Below are positions 43,517 to 52,250 of a DNA stretch of 64,000 bases, piece by piece. The stretch is from Actinacidiphila guanduensis (GTDB lineage Bacteria; Actinomycetota; Actinomycetes; Streptomycetales; Streptomycetaceae). The notes under the pieces were generated by a model. It saw only the letters and a program-made list of their open reading frames with translations, was not told where the DNA came from and ran no database searches. Location: positions 186,001 to 250,000 of the forward strand of contig NZ_FNIE01000010.1 in NCBI RefSeq assembly GCF_900103985.1. Reading direction: 5' to 3'. Position 1 is the stretch's first letter; each line of letters starts with the position of its first letter. The position numbers and the translations under genes were made by a program.

Positions 43517-43600
43517 ATGGCTGACCTGATCTTCATCGTCCTGCCCGTCGTGGTGTTCGCCGTCATCGGCCTGGCCGCCAAGGGGGCGGAGCGGCTGTGA
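43517..43600 (+). CDS. 27-residue membrane peptide preceding kdpF
   Basis: The ORF starts MADLIFIVLPVVVFAVIG and ends AKGAERL: one transmembrane helix with a short charged tail. Its TGA overlaps the GTG of kdpF in a GTGA arrangement, so the two are translationally coupled. Similar tiny ORFs occur before kdpF in other actinomycetes. The small size, membrane helix and position suggest a second KdpF-like accessory subunit. No strong SD is visible. Confidence 0.65.
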   Translation: MADLIFIVLPVVVFAVIGLAAKGAERL

Positions 43601-43686
43601 GCGCGGAGAACATCGTCGGACTCGTCGTCGCCGCGGCCCTGGTCGGCTACCTGGTGCTGGCGCTGATCCACCCGGAGAAGTTCTAG
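43597..43686 (+). CDS. kdpF: K+-transporting ATPase subunit F
   Basis: The 29-residue single-helix peptide begins (V/M)SAENIVGLVVAAALVGYL and ends ALIHPEKF, the highly conserved KdpF ending. KdpF is a lipid-like stabiliser of the KdpFABC complex in the membrane. The GTG start overlaps the previous stop by 4 nt, and its TAG shares one base with the GTG of kdpA. Confidence 0.9.
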   Translation: MSAENIVGLVVAAALVGYLVLALIHPEKF

Positions 43687-45350
43687 TGAACGACACCCTT
43701 GCCGGCTGGCTCCAGATCATCGCCCTGCTGGGCGTCCTGGCGCTGTCCTACCGGCCGCTGGGCGACTACATGGCCCGCGTACTGACCTCCCCCCGGCACC
43801 TGCGCGTCGAGCGCGTGCTCTACCGGCTCGGCGGCGTGGACGGCGACGCCGACCAGCGCTGGCCGGTCTACCTGCGCAGCCTGCTCGCCTTCTCGCTGCT
43901 GTCGGTGCTCTTCCTCTACGGCCTGCAGCGGCTGCAGAACCACCTGCTGCTCGCCATCGGCATGAAGGCGGTCTCGCCGGGGGTGGCCTTCAACACCGCC
44001 GCCTCCTTCGTCACCAACACCAACTGGCAGTCGTACTCGGGCGAGTCCACGATGGGCCACCTGGTGCAGATGGCGGGCCTGGCGGTGCAGAACTTCGTCT
44101 CCGCCGCGGTGGGCATCGCCGTGGTCGCCGCGCTCATCCGCGGCTTCACCCGCCGGCACACCGATCGGGTCGGCAACTTCTGGGTGGACCTGACCCGGAT
44201 CGTGCTGCGGGTGCTGCTGCCGATCGCGTTCATCTTCGCGATCGTGCTGGTGGCCGGCGGCGCCGTGCAGAACTTCCACGGCGTGCAGTCGATCTCGACC
44301 ATCCTGGGCGACCACCAGAGCCTGACCGGCGGACCGGTGGCGTCGCAGGAGGCCATCAAGGAGCTGGGCACCAACGGCGGCGGCTTCTACAACGCCAACT
44401 CCGCCCACCCCTTCGAGAACCCCAACGCGTTCACGAACTTCGTCGAGATCTACCTGCTGCTGGTGATCGCGGTCAGCCTGCCACGCACCTTCGGCACGAT
44501 GGTCGGCGACAGGCGCCAGGGCTACGCGATCATCGCGGTGATGGGCCTGATCTGGGCGGCCTCGGTGGCGGTCATCACCGTCAACGAGCTGCACAGCGTG
44601 CACAGCGCGGCCGGCCACGCGGCGGGCGGAATGCTGGAGGGCAAGGAGCAGCGGTTCGGGGTGTGGTCCTCGGCGCTGTTCGCCACCTCGACCACGCTCA
44701 CCTCGACCGGCGCCGTCAACTCCTTCCACGACTCGTTCTCGCCGCTCGGCGGCGGGATGACGATCTTCAACATGATGCTGGGCGAGATCGCGCCCGGCGG
44801 CACCGGCTCGGGCCTCTACGGCATCCTCATCCTGGCCGTCATCGCGGTGTTCGTGGCCGGTCTGATGGTCGGGCGCACCCCGGAGTACCTGGGCAAGAAG
44901 CTCGGCGGCCGGGAGATGAAGTTCGCCTCGCTCTACATCCTGACCACGCCCGCGGTGGTGCTGGTCGGCGCCGGGCTGGCGATGGCGCTGCCCGGCGAGC
45001 GGGCCGGGATGCTCAACTCCGGCCCGCACGGCTTCTCCGAGGTGCTCTACGCCTTCACCTCGGCGGCCAACAACAACGGCTCGGCCTTCGCCGGCCTGTC
45101 GGTGAACACGAACTGGTACAACACCGCGCTGGGCCTGGCCATGCTCATCGGCCGCTTCCTGCCGATGGTGTTCGTGCTGGCGCTGGCCGGCTCGCTGGCC
45201 CGGCAGCAGCCGGTGCCCGCGACCGCGGGCACGCTGCCCACCCACCGGCCGCAGTTCGTCGGCCTGCTCACCGCGGTGATCGTCATCGTCGTCGGTCTCA
45301 CGTACTTCCCCGCGCTCGCGCTGGGGCCGCTTGCGGAAGGTCTGCACTGA
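43686..45350 (+). CDS. kdpA: K+-transporting ATPase subunit A (ion channel-like)
   Basis: The 554-residue KdpA has the superfamily-of-K+-transporters layout with ten membrane segments and four selectivity-filter loops: SFVTNTNWQSY, IKELGTNGGGFYNANSAHPF, TSTGAVNSFHDSFSP and SAANNNGSAFAGLS. It forms the K+ entry pathway of the high-affinity KdpFABC pump. Its GTG overlaps the kdpF stop and its TGA overlaps the ATG of kdpB (TGATG), so the operon is tightly coupled. Confidence 0.95.
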   Translation: MNDTLAGWLQIIALLGVLALSYRPLGDYMARVLTSPRHLRVERVLYRLGGVDGDADQRWPVYLRSLLAFSLLSVLFLYGLQRLQNHLLLAIGMKAVSPGVAFNTAASFVTNTNWQSYSGESTMGHLVQMAGLAVQNFVSAAVGIAVVAALIRGFTRRHTDRVGNFWVDLTRIVLRVLLPIAFIFAIVLVAGGAVQNFHGVQSISTILGDHQSLTGGPVASQEAIKELGTNGGGFYNANSAHPFENPNAFTNFVEIYLLLVIAVSLPRTFGTMVGDRRQGYAIIAVMGLIWAASVAVITVNELHSVHSAAGHAAGGMLEGKEQRFGVWSSALFATSTTLTSTGAVNSFHDSFSPLGGGMTIFNMMLGEIAPGGTGSGLYGILILAVIAVFVAGLMVGRTPEYLGKKLGGREMKFASLYILTTPAVVLVGAGLAMALPGERAGMLNSGPHGFSEVLYAFTSAANNNGSAFAGLSVNTNWYNTALGLAMLIGRFLPMVFVLALAGSLARQQPVPATAGTLPTHRPQFVGLLTAVIVIVVGLTYFPALALGPLAEGLH

Positions 45351-47494
45351 TGTCCTCCCTGACCACCCTCGAACCCCCGCTGCCGCAGGGGGAGATGCCG
45401 CCGCAGCCGGAGCGGCACCGCGTCGCCGGCGGCCTGCTCGACCCGCGGCAGATGCTCACCTCGCTGCCGGCCGCCGCCCGCAAGCTCGACCCCCGGGTGA
45501 TGGTGCGCAACCCGGTGATGTTCGTGGTCGAGGTCGGCTCGGTGCTCACCACGCTGGAGGCCGTCCGCACCCCGAGCGTCTTCGCCTGGGTCATCACCGC
45601 CTGGCTGTGGCTGACCGTGCTCTTCGCGAACCTCTCCGAGGCCGTCGCCGAAGGACGCGGCAAGGCGCAGGCCGAGACGCTGCGCAGGACCCGCACCGAC
45701 ACGGTCGCGCGCCGGCTGGCCGACTGGCGGCCGGGCGCCGGCGACCTGCGCGAGGAGGAGGTGCCGGCCTCGGGCCTGCGGCTGGGCGACCACGTCGTCG
45801 TGCAGGCCGGGCAGATCATCCCCGGGGACGGCGACGTCGTCGAAGGCGTCGCCTCGGTGGACGAGTCGGCGATCACCGGCGAGTCCGCACCCGTCATCCG
45901 CGAGTCCGGCGGCGACCGGTCGGCGGTGACCGGCGGCACCAAGGTGCTCTCCGACCGCATCGTCGTGCGGATCACCTCCAAGCCCGGCGAGACGTTCATC
46001 GACCGGATGATCGCCCTGGTCGAGGGCGCCGCCCGGCAGCGCACCCCGAACGAGATCGCGCTGAACATCCTGCTGGCGTCGCTGACGATCGTCTTCCTGC
46101 TGGCCGTGGTGACGCTGCAGCCGTTCGCGATCTACGCGGGCGCCGAGCAGTCCATCGTCATCCTGGTGGCCCTCGTGGTCGCCCTGATCCCGACCACGAT
46201 CGGGGCGCTGCTGTCCGCGATCGGCATCGCCGGCATGGACCGGCTGGTGCAGCGCAATGTGCTGGCGATGTCCGGGCGCGCCGTCGAGGCGGCCGGCGAC
46301 GTGACGACGCTGCTGCTGGACAAGACCGGCACCATCACCCTCGGCAACCGGCAGGCCGCCGAGTTCCTGCCCGTCGAGGGCGTGGCGGTGGCGCGGCTCG
46401 CGGACGCCGCCCAGCTGTCCTCGCTCGCCGACGAGACGCCCGAGGGCCGCTCCATCGTGGTGCTCGCCAAGGAGCGTTACGGCCTGCGGGCCCGCGCGGA
46501 GGGCGAGTTGGGGCACGCGGAGTTCGTGCCGTTCACCGCGCAGACCCGGATGAGCGGGGTGGACCTGGCCGAGGACGGCCGGCACCGGTTGCTGCGCAAG
46601 GGCGCCGCCACGGCGGTGATGCAGTGGATCCGCGAGCACGGCGGGCACCCGACGGCCGAGGTCGGCCCGATGGTGGACGCGATCGCGAGCAGCGGCGGCA
46701 CCCCGCTGGTCGTCGGCGAGGTCGTCGAAGGCGCGGCGGGCGGCGCGACCGCGTCCGTACTCGGCGTGATCAACCTCAAGGACGTCGTCAAGGCCGGGAT
46801 GCGCGAGCGGTTCGACGAGCTGCGCCGGATGGGCATCCGCACGGTGATGATCACCGGCGACAACCCGATGACCGCCAAGGCGATCGCGGACGAGGCAGGC
46901 GTGGACGACTTCCTCGCCGAGGCCACGCCCGAGGACAAGATGGCGCTGATCAAGAAGGAGCAGGCGGGCGGCAAGCTGGTCGCGATGACCGGCGACGGCA
47001 CCAACGACGCGCCCGCGCTGGCCCAGGCGGATGTCGGCGTGGCGATGAACACCGGCACCTCGGCCGCCAAGGAGGCCGGGAACATGGTGGACCTGGACTC
47101 CAACCCCACCAAGCTGATCGAGATCGTGGAGATCGGCAAGCAGCTGCTCATCACGCGCGGCGCCCTGACCACCTTCTCCATCGCCAACGACGTCGCCAAG
47201 TACTTCGCGATCATCCCCGCGATGTTCGCCGGGGTGTACCCGGGGCTGCGCCACCTCAACATCATGGGCCTGCACAGCCCGACGTCGGCGATCACCTCGG
47301 CGATCGTGTTCAACGCGCTGATCATCGTGGCGCTGATCCCGCTCGCGCTGCGCGGGGTGCGCTACAAGCCGTCGTCGGCGGCCAAACTGCTCAGCCGCAA
47401 CATCTGGGTGTACGGCCTGGGCGGCCTGCTGCTGCCCTTCGTCGGCATCAAACTCATCGACCTGGTCGTCCAGTTCATCCCCGGACTGAAGTAG
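45350..47494 (+). CDS. kdpB: K+-transporting P-type ATPase subunit B
   Basis: This is the catalytic subunit, 714 residues. It shows the actuator motif TGES (SAITGESAPV), the phosphorylation motif DKTGTIT with Asp324, the nucleotide-binding region with FTAQTRMSGV and KGAA, TGDNPMTAKAIADEAG, and the hinge motif GDGTNDAPAL. The membrane segments and PTTIGALLSAIGIAGMDR are typical of KdpB. ATP hydrolysis here drives K+ transfer through KdpA. Family-standard length; no anomalies. Confidence 0.96.
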   Translation: MSSLTTLEPPLPQGEMPPQPERHRVAGGLLDPRQMLTSLPAAARKLDPRVMVRNPVMFVVEVGSVLTTLEAVRTPSVFAWVITAWLWLTVLFANLSEAVAEGRGKAQAETLRRTRTDTVARRLADWRPGAGDLREEEVPASGLRLGDHVVVQAGQIIPGDGDVVEGVASVDESAITGESAPVIRESGGDRSAVTGGTKVLSDRIVVRITSKPGETFIDRMIALVEGAARQRTPNEIALNILLASLTIVFLLAVVTLQPFAIYAGAEQSIVILVALVVALIPTTIGALLSAIGIAGMDRLVQRNVLAMSGRAVEAAGDVTTLLLDKTGTITLGNRQAAEFLPVEGVAVARLADAAQLSSLADETPEGRSIVVLAKERYGLRARAEGELGHAEFVPFTAQTRMSGVDLAEDGRHRLLRKGAATAVMQWIREHGGHPTAEVGPMVDAIASSGGTPLVVGEVVEGAAGGATASVLGVINLKDVVKAGMRERFDELRRMGIRTVMITGDNPMTAKAIADEAGVDDFLAEATPEDKMALIKKEQAGGKLVAMTGDGTNDAPALAQADVGVAMNTGTSAAKEAGNMVDLDSNPTKLIEIVEIGKQLLITRGALTTFSIANDVAKYFAIIPAMFAGVYPGLRHLNIMGLHSPTSAITSAIVFNALIIVALIPLALRGVRYKPSSAAKLLSRNIWVYGLGGLLLPFVGIKLIDLVVQFIPGLK

Positions 47495-47507
47495 GAAGGA
47501 GCACATC

Positions 47508-48116
47508 ATGGTGCGCAACCACCTGGCGGCGCTGCGGATGCTGCTGATCTTCACGGTCCTGCTCGGACTGGCCTACCCGCTGCTCGTCACGGGCGTCGCC
47601 CAGGCGGCCTTCCCCCACCAGGCAAACGGCTCCCTGGTGAAGCACGACGGGAAGACCGTCGGGTCGAGCCTGATCGGGCAGAACTTCGACCTGCCGAAGA
47701 AGAACCCGAACGACCCGAACGAGGCGCCGCGGCCCGACCCGCGGTATTTCCAGCCGCGCCCGTCGGCCGGCGGCTACGACCCGCTGGCCTCGGGGGCGTC
47801 CAACCTCGGGCCGAACGACCCGGGCCTGGTCAAGACGATCAAGGAGCGCAAGGCCGCGGTCGCCGCCTTCGACGGGGTGAACCCGCGCGACGTCCCCGCC
47901 GACGCGGTCACCGCCTCCGGCTCGGGCCTGGACCCCGACATCTCCACGGCGTACGCGGCCGAGCAGGTCAACCGCGTGGCGCACGTGCGGCACCTGAGCA
48001 CGCAGGAGGTGCGCAAGCTGGTCGCGGACAACACCCACAGCCGGTCGCTCGGCTTCATGGGCGAGCCCTATGTGAACGTGGTGCAGCTCAACCTGGACCT
48101 GGACACGCAGCACTGA
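47508..48116 (+). CDS. kdpC: K+-transporting ATPase subunit C
   Basis: KdpC (202 residues) has one N-terminal membrane helix (LRMLLIFTVLLGLAYPLLVT) and an extracytoplasmic domain with SLIGQNFDLPKKNP, YFQPRPSAGGYDPLASGASN-type sequence, and the C-terminal LGFMGEPYVNVVQLNLDL. It stabilises the complex. The start ATG lies 13 bp after kdpB behind GGAAGGAG. A palindromic terminator follows. Confidence 0.94.
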   Translation: MVRNHLAALRMLLIFTVLLGLAYPLLVTGVAQAAFPHQANGSLVKHDGKTVGSSLIGQNFDLPKKNPNDPNEAPRPDPRYFQPRPSAGGYDPLASGASNLGPNDPGLVKTIKERKAAVAAFDGVNPRDVPADAVTASGSGLDPDISTAYAAEQVNRVAHVRHLSTQEVRKLVADNTHSRSLGFMGEPYVNVVQLNLDLDTQH

Positions 48117-48119
48117 GGC

Positions 48120-48152
48120 GGTCCAGGACCGGTCCAGGACCGGTCCTGGACC
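48120..48152 (+). terminator. Tandem palindromic terminator after kdpC
   Basis: GGTCCAGGACC occurs twice in tandem (48120, 48131), followed directly by its complement GGTCCTGGACC (48142-48152). The last two form a perfect 22-bp palindrome, and the first copy could compete for the same partner. It starts 3 bp after the kdpC stop and probably ends the kdp transcript. Confidence 0.7.
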
Positions 48153-48379
48153 GGCACGGCCGGCCACACCGGCGGCGGCACGGCGGACCCCTCCGTGCCG
48201 CCGCCGCGCGTTCGGGGCCCGTTACCGGGCGACGCACGGGGCGTACGATCGCACAACCCAGGCATCACCCGCGGATTGTGTGAGTTATGCGATGTGACAG
48301 CAGACTTTCTCCTTGCAGATGCGGAACTATCATCGGCATGTGCCCGCGCCCGGCCGGCGCGGAGAGAGGGAGTGTTCCT

Positions 48380-49222
48380 GTGACGAACCGTAGAGCGCGG
48401 TCCCGGTCCCTGTGCGCGGTGGCGGGCGGTGCGGCACTGCTCCTCGCGCTTTCCGCCTGCTCCTCCTCGGACCACGGAAAGTCCTCGAGCGCGTCCCCTT
48501 CGACGAGCGCCACGGCGACCGGCGCGGGCGGTTCCCCGGCGAAGGTCTCCGGCACGGTGGTGGTGTTCGCCGCGGCCTCGCTGCAGGAGACCTTCACGAC
48601 GCTGGGCAAGGACTTCCAGAAGGCGTACCCCGGCACCAAGGTCGTCTTCAGCTTCGGCGGCAGCGACCAGCTGGCCGCGAGCATCACCGGCGGCGCGCCC
48701 GCCGATGTCTTCGCCGCGGCCAGCCCGAAGACGATGAAGACCGTGACCGACGCGGGCGACGGCGCCGGCACTCCCAGCACCTTCGTGCGCAACGAGCTGG
48801 AGATCGCCACTCTGCCGGGCAACCCCAAGCACATCGCCTCGCTGAAGGACCTCACCGCCCCGGGGCTGAAGGTGGCGCTGTGCGCCAAGACCGTGCCCTG
48901 CGGGGCGGCCGCGCAGACCGCGCTGACCGCGAGCCACCTGAAGCTCACCCCGGTCTCCTACGAGCAGGACGTCAAGTCGGCGCTGACCAAGGTGGAGTTG
49001 AAGGAGGTGGACGCCGCCGTCGTCTACCGGACGGACGTCGACACCGCCGGCGGCAAGGTGCAGGGCGTGAACTTCCCCGAGGCCGCCCAGGCCATCAACG
49101 CCTATCCGATCGACCAGGTGAAGAACGCGCCCAACCCGGCGGGCGCGCAGGCGTTCATCGCCCTGGTGAAGTCCGCCGAGGGCCAGAAGGTGCTCAGCGG
49201 GGCGGGCTTCCTCAAGCCGTGA
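48380..49222 (+). CDS. modA: Molybdate ABC transporter substrate-binding lipoprotein
   Basis: GTG 48380 follows GAGAGGGAG. The 280-residue protein has a lipoprotein signal with lipobox LSAC, a Ser/Thr linker, and ModA hallmarks: VVVFAAASLQETFTTLGKDF, FGGSDQLAASITGGAPADVF, AVVYRTDVDTAGG and YPIDQVKNAPNPAGAQAFI. It binds molybdate or tungstate outside the membrane and delivers it to the ModB part of the next protein. Its TGA overlaps the GTG of modBC by 2 nt. The earlier in-frame ATG (48287) would spoil the signal peptide and is rejected. Confidence 0.93.
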   Translation: MTNRRARSRSLCAVAGGAALLLALSACSSSDHGKSSSASPSTSATATGAGGSPAKVSGTVVVFAAASLQETFTTLGKDFQKAYPGTKVVFSFGGSDQLAASITGGAPADVFAAASPKTMKTVTDAGDGAGTPSTFVRNELEIATLPGNPKHIASLKDLTAPGLKVALCAKTVPCGAAAQTALTASHLKLTPVSYEQDVKSALTKVELKEVDAAVVYRTDVDTAGGKVQGVNFPEAAQAINAYPIDQVKNAPNPAGAQAFIALVKSAEGQKVLSGAGFLKP

Positions 49223-51870
49223 GCCCGACCACCGACGGCGCGGCCCCGGCCGGACGGCGCTCCGCCCTCCGGCCGCGGCGGCCGCGCCCCGGCGCCACGG
49301 CGCCCCTGCCGCTGCTCCTCCCGGCCCTGATCGGCCTCGCCTTCCTGCTGGTGCCGCTGCTGGCGCTGCTGGTGCGCGCGCCCTGGCACGGCATGCCGGG
49401 CCTGCTCACCAGCTCCGCGGTGTGGCAGGCGCTGCGGCTGTCGCTGGAGACCGCGACCTCGGCGACGGCGGTCTCGCTCGTCCTCGGGGTGCCGCTGGCC
49501 TGGCTGCTGGCCAGGACCCGCTTCCCCGGCCGCCGGGTGGTGCGCGCCCTGGTGACGCTGCCGCTGGTGCTGCCGCCGGTGGTCGGCGGTGTGGCGCTGC
49601 TGCTGGCGCTCGGGCGCAACGGCATCGTCGGCAGGTGGCTGGACTCGTGGTTCGGCGTCACGCTGCCCTTCACCACGGCCGGCGTGGTCGTCGCCGAGGC
49701 GTTCGTGGCGATGCCGTTCCTCGTGATCAGTGTGGAGGGCACGCTGCGGGCCTCCGACGCGCGCTACGAGGAGGCCGCCGCCACCCTGGGCGCCTCCCGC
49801 TTCACCGCCTTCCGCCGGGTCACCCTGCCGATGATCGCGCCGGGTGTCGCGGCCGGCGCGGTGCTCGCCTGGGCCCGCGCACTCGGCGAGTTCGGGGCGA
49901 CCATCACCTTCGCCGGCAGCTTCCCCGGCCGCACCCAGACCATGCCGCTGTCGGTCTACCTGGCGCTGCAGAACGACCCGGACGCGGCCGTCGCCCTCAG
50001 CCTGGTCCTGCTCGCCGTCTCGATCGCGGTCCTCGCGGGCCTGCGCGACCGCTGGACGGGCGCGGGCACCCCCGACGCGGCGGCCCCGCACGAAAAGGAG
50101 CCGTCCTCGCCCCCGGACGGCGGCACGGCCCGAGGGCCCCTGGCGGAGCGGCTGTCGTGGCGCTTCGGCCGCAAGGGTCCCCAAGCGGCCGCCACCGGCG
50201 GGGAGTCGGCGACGTCGGCCGGTCCGCAGGCGGCTGCGCGGATGGCCGCGCTGGTCAAGGAACGGCGCCGCGGCGGGATTTCGGCGGCCGCAGCAGCTGC
50301 CCCTGGCTCCACGGCCTCCGCGGGCTCTGCGGCGTCCTCCGGCGCGGCGGGTGCCGCAGGCACGGCGGGTACGGCGGGTACGGCAGGTGCCGGAAGTGCT
50401 GCGGGCCCCACCGCCGTCGCAGGCTCCAGCGACTTCACGGACGTCTCCGACGTCGCGGGTGCCGCAGGCACGGCGAGTACGGCGGGTACGGCAGGTGCCG
50501 GAAGTGCCGCAGGCCCCACCGCCGTCGCAGGCCCCAGCGACTTCACGGACGCCCCCGACGCCACGGGTGCCGCAGGCACGGCGAGTACGGCGGGTACGGC
50601 AGGAACCGGAAGAACCGCAGGCCCCACCGCCGTCGCAGGCCCCAGCGACTTCACGGACGCCCCCGACGCCACGGGTGCCGCGGGCTCCACGACCGCCACG
50701 GGCTCCTCGGGCTCCTCCGACTACTCGGGCTCTGCGGGCTCCTCCGGCGCCGCGGCCGCCGCGGCCACCACGGGCTCCTCCGCGTCTACGCGCTCCGTGG
50801 GCGCGGCAAAGGAGGGCCTGGACGCCCATCTCGTCGTGGACCGCGGCTCGTTCCGCCTCGACGTGCGGCTGTCGGTCGCGCCCGGCGAGGTGTTGGCGCT
50901 GCTCGGGCCCAACGGGGCCGGAAAGACGACGTCGTTGCGGGCACTGGCCGGGCTGGCCCCGCTCGGCGGCGGTCACCTGCGGCTGGACGGCCGCACCCTG
51001 GAGGACCCGGCCGCACGGGTGCGGTTCGCGCCCGAGCACCGCCCGGTCGGCGTGATCTTCCAGGACTACCTGCTCTTCCCCCACCTCAGCGCCCTGGACA
51101 ACGTGGCGTTCGGACCGCGCAGCCTCGGCGTGCCGAAGGGCCCGGCTCGCGCGGGGTCGGCCGAACTCCTGGACCGCATGGGCCTGTCGGGCCGCACCCA
51201 CGCCAAGCCCCGGCGTCTCTCCGGCGGTCAGGCACAGCGGGTGGCCCTGGCCCGGGCGCTGGCCACGGCACCCCGGCTTTTGCTGCTCGACGAGCCGCTG
51301 GCCGCGCTCGACGCCGGCGCCCGCCTGGACGTACGGGCCCAACTCCGGCGCCACTTGGCCGCGTTCGAGGCGGTGGCGGTGCTCGTCACGCACGACCCGC
51401 TGGACGCGATGGTGCTCGCCGACCGGCTGGTCGTGGTGGAGCACGGCGAGATCGTGCAGGAGGGCACGCCGGCGGAGATCGCCCGCCGCCCCCGCACCGA
51501 CTACATCGCCCGCCTGGTCGGGCTCAACCTCTACCGCGGCCGGGCCGCGGGCCATGACGTGCGGATCGCCGAGGGCCTGACCCTCACCACCACCGAGTCC
51601 CTCACCGGGCCCGCCTTCGTGGCCTTCCCGCCCAGCGCCGTCACCCTCCACCGCGACCGCCCGGAGTCCAGCGCCCGCAACACCTGGCCGGCCACGGTCA
51701 CGGGCATGGAGTCCCACGGCGACCAGATCCGCGTCGCCCTCACCTCCACCACGGGCCTCCCCCTGGCCGCCGACCTCACCACCCCCGCCGTCGCCGACCT
51801 CACCCTCCACGAGGGCGCCCAGGTCTGGGCCGCAGTAAAAGCCACCCAAACCCACGCCTACCCCGCCTGA
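49219..51870 (+). CDS. modBC: Fused molybdate ABC permease-ATPase (ModB-ModC) with repeat linker
   Basis: One uninterrupted 883-codon frame encodes both transporter halves. Residues about 25-275 are a ModB permease (LPLVLPPVVGGVALLLALGR, EAAATLGASRFTAFRRVTLP, GEFGATITFAG). Residues about 290-530 are a low-complexity Ala/Gly/Ser/Thr linker with three 36-residue repeats. Residues about 535-883 are a ModC ATPase: Walker A GPNGAGKTTS, signature LSGGQAQR, Walker B LLLLDEPLAALD, switch His in LVTHD, then a C-terminal TOBE-like molybdate-binding part. Usually modB and modC are separate genes. The modA overlap confirms one operon. Confidence 0.92.
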   Translation: MSPTTDGAAPAGRRSALRPRRPRPGATAPLPLLLPALIGLAFLLVPLLALLVRAPWHGMPGLLTSSAVWQALRLSLETATSATAVSLVLGVPLAWLLARTRFPGRRVVRALVTLPLVLPPVVGGVALLLALGRNGIVGRWLDSWFGVTLPFTTAGVVVAEAFVAMPFLVISVEGTLRASDARYEEAAATLGASRFTAFRRVTLPMIAPGVAAGAVLAWARALGEFGATITFAGSFPGRTQTMPLSVYLALQNDPDAAVALSLVLLAVSIAVLAGLRDRWTGAGTPDAAAPHEKEPSSPPDGGTARGPLAERLSWRFGRKGPQAAATGGESATSAGPQAAARMAALVKERRRGGISAAAAAAPGSTASAGSAASSGAAGAAGTAGTAGTAGAGSAAGPTAVAGSSDFTDVSDVAGAAGTASTAGTAGAGSAAGPTAVAGPSDFTDAPDATGAAGTASTAGTAGTGRTAGPTAVAGPSDFTDAPDATGAAGSTTATGSSGSSDYSGSAGSSGAAAAAATTGSSASTRSVGAAKEGLDAHLVVDRGSFRLDVRLSVAPGEVLALLGPNGAGKTTSLRALAGLAPLGGGHLRLDGRTLEDPAARVRFAPEHRPVGVIFQDYLLFPHLSALDNVAFGPRSLGVPKGPARAGSAELLDRMGLSGRTHAKPRRLSGGQAQRVALARALATAPRLLLLDEPLAALDAGARLDVRAQLRRHLAAFEAVAVLVTHDPLDAMVLADRLVVVEHGEIVQEGTPAEIARRPRTDYIARLVGLNLYRGRAAGHDVRIAEGLTLTTTESLTGPAFVAFPPSAVTLHRDRPESSARNTWPATVTGMESHGDQIRVALTSTTGLPLAADLTTPAVADLTLHEGAQVWAAVKATQTHAYPA
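50349..50672 (+). repeat. Three 108-bp tandem repeats in the modBC linker
   Basis: Units of exactly 108 bp (36 codons) start at 50349, 50457 and 50565 with GGGTGCCGC, and a partial fourth starts at 50673. The encoded unit begins GAAGTASTAGTAGAGSAAG and ends AVAGPSDFTDAPDAT. Copies two and three are most alike. The array keeps the reading frame, so copy number can vary without breaking the fusion. Confidence 0.88.
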
Positions 51871-51917
51871 CCTCACCCCGCCACCCTGCGACCGCAGCCA
51901 AGACCCGCGCCCCCGAA

Positions 51918-52237
51918 GGGGCGCGAGGAACGGCGCGCCCAGCCCCAACCGGCCGGCAGTCGGCAACAGCCAGCCCGGGGCAACCCGGTACCCGCAGGGG
52001 CGCGAGGAACTGCGCGCCCAACCACCACCGGCGGAGGGCCCGGAAACGACCCGGACCACCCCTCCCGGACGGCCTCAGGGGCGCGAGGAACGGCGCGCCC
52101 AGCCCCAACCGGCCGGCAGCCGGCAACAGCCAGCCCGGGGCAACCCGGTACCCGCAGGGGCGCGAGGAACTGCTCCCCCAGAGGGGGGACCCCCACAACC
52201 ACCCACCGGCGGAGGGTCCGGGCACGACCCGGACCAC
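51918..52237. repeat. 160-bp tandem intergenic duplication with GGGGCGCGAGGAAC motifs
   Basis: GGGGCGCGAGGAAC occurs at 51918, 51997, 52078 and 52157. Copies 1/3 and 2/4 are each 160 bp apart, and the sequence between (CAGCCCCAACCGGCCGGCAG ..., CGGCGGAGGG ...) is repeated as well, so the stretch is two 160-bp units. The motif resembles a short repeat often found downstream of Streptomyces genes. It fills the gap between the convergent modBC and ThuA genes. Confidence 0.75.
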
Positions 52238-52250
52238 CCCTCCCGGACGG

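Noticed and set aside
43690..45347. 554-codon antisense frame with kdpA
   Set aside because: Mirror frame of kdpA of the same length, explained by codon bias.
45047..47554. 835-codon open frame antisense to kdpB and the end of kdpA
   Set aside because: Shadow of kdpAB; its translation is rich in His, Arg and Gln with no domain.
49102..52059. 985-codon antisense frame across modBC
   Set aside because: Shadow frame; the repeats of the sense gene create the repetitive antisense translation.
51918..52237. CRISPR array or attachment site at the GGGGCGCGAGGAAC repeats
   Set aside because: The sequence between the motifs is itself duplicated, not unique spacer sequence, and no integrase, cas gene or tRNA is nearby.
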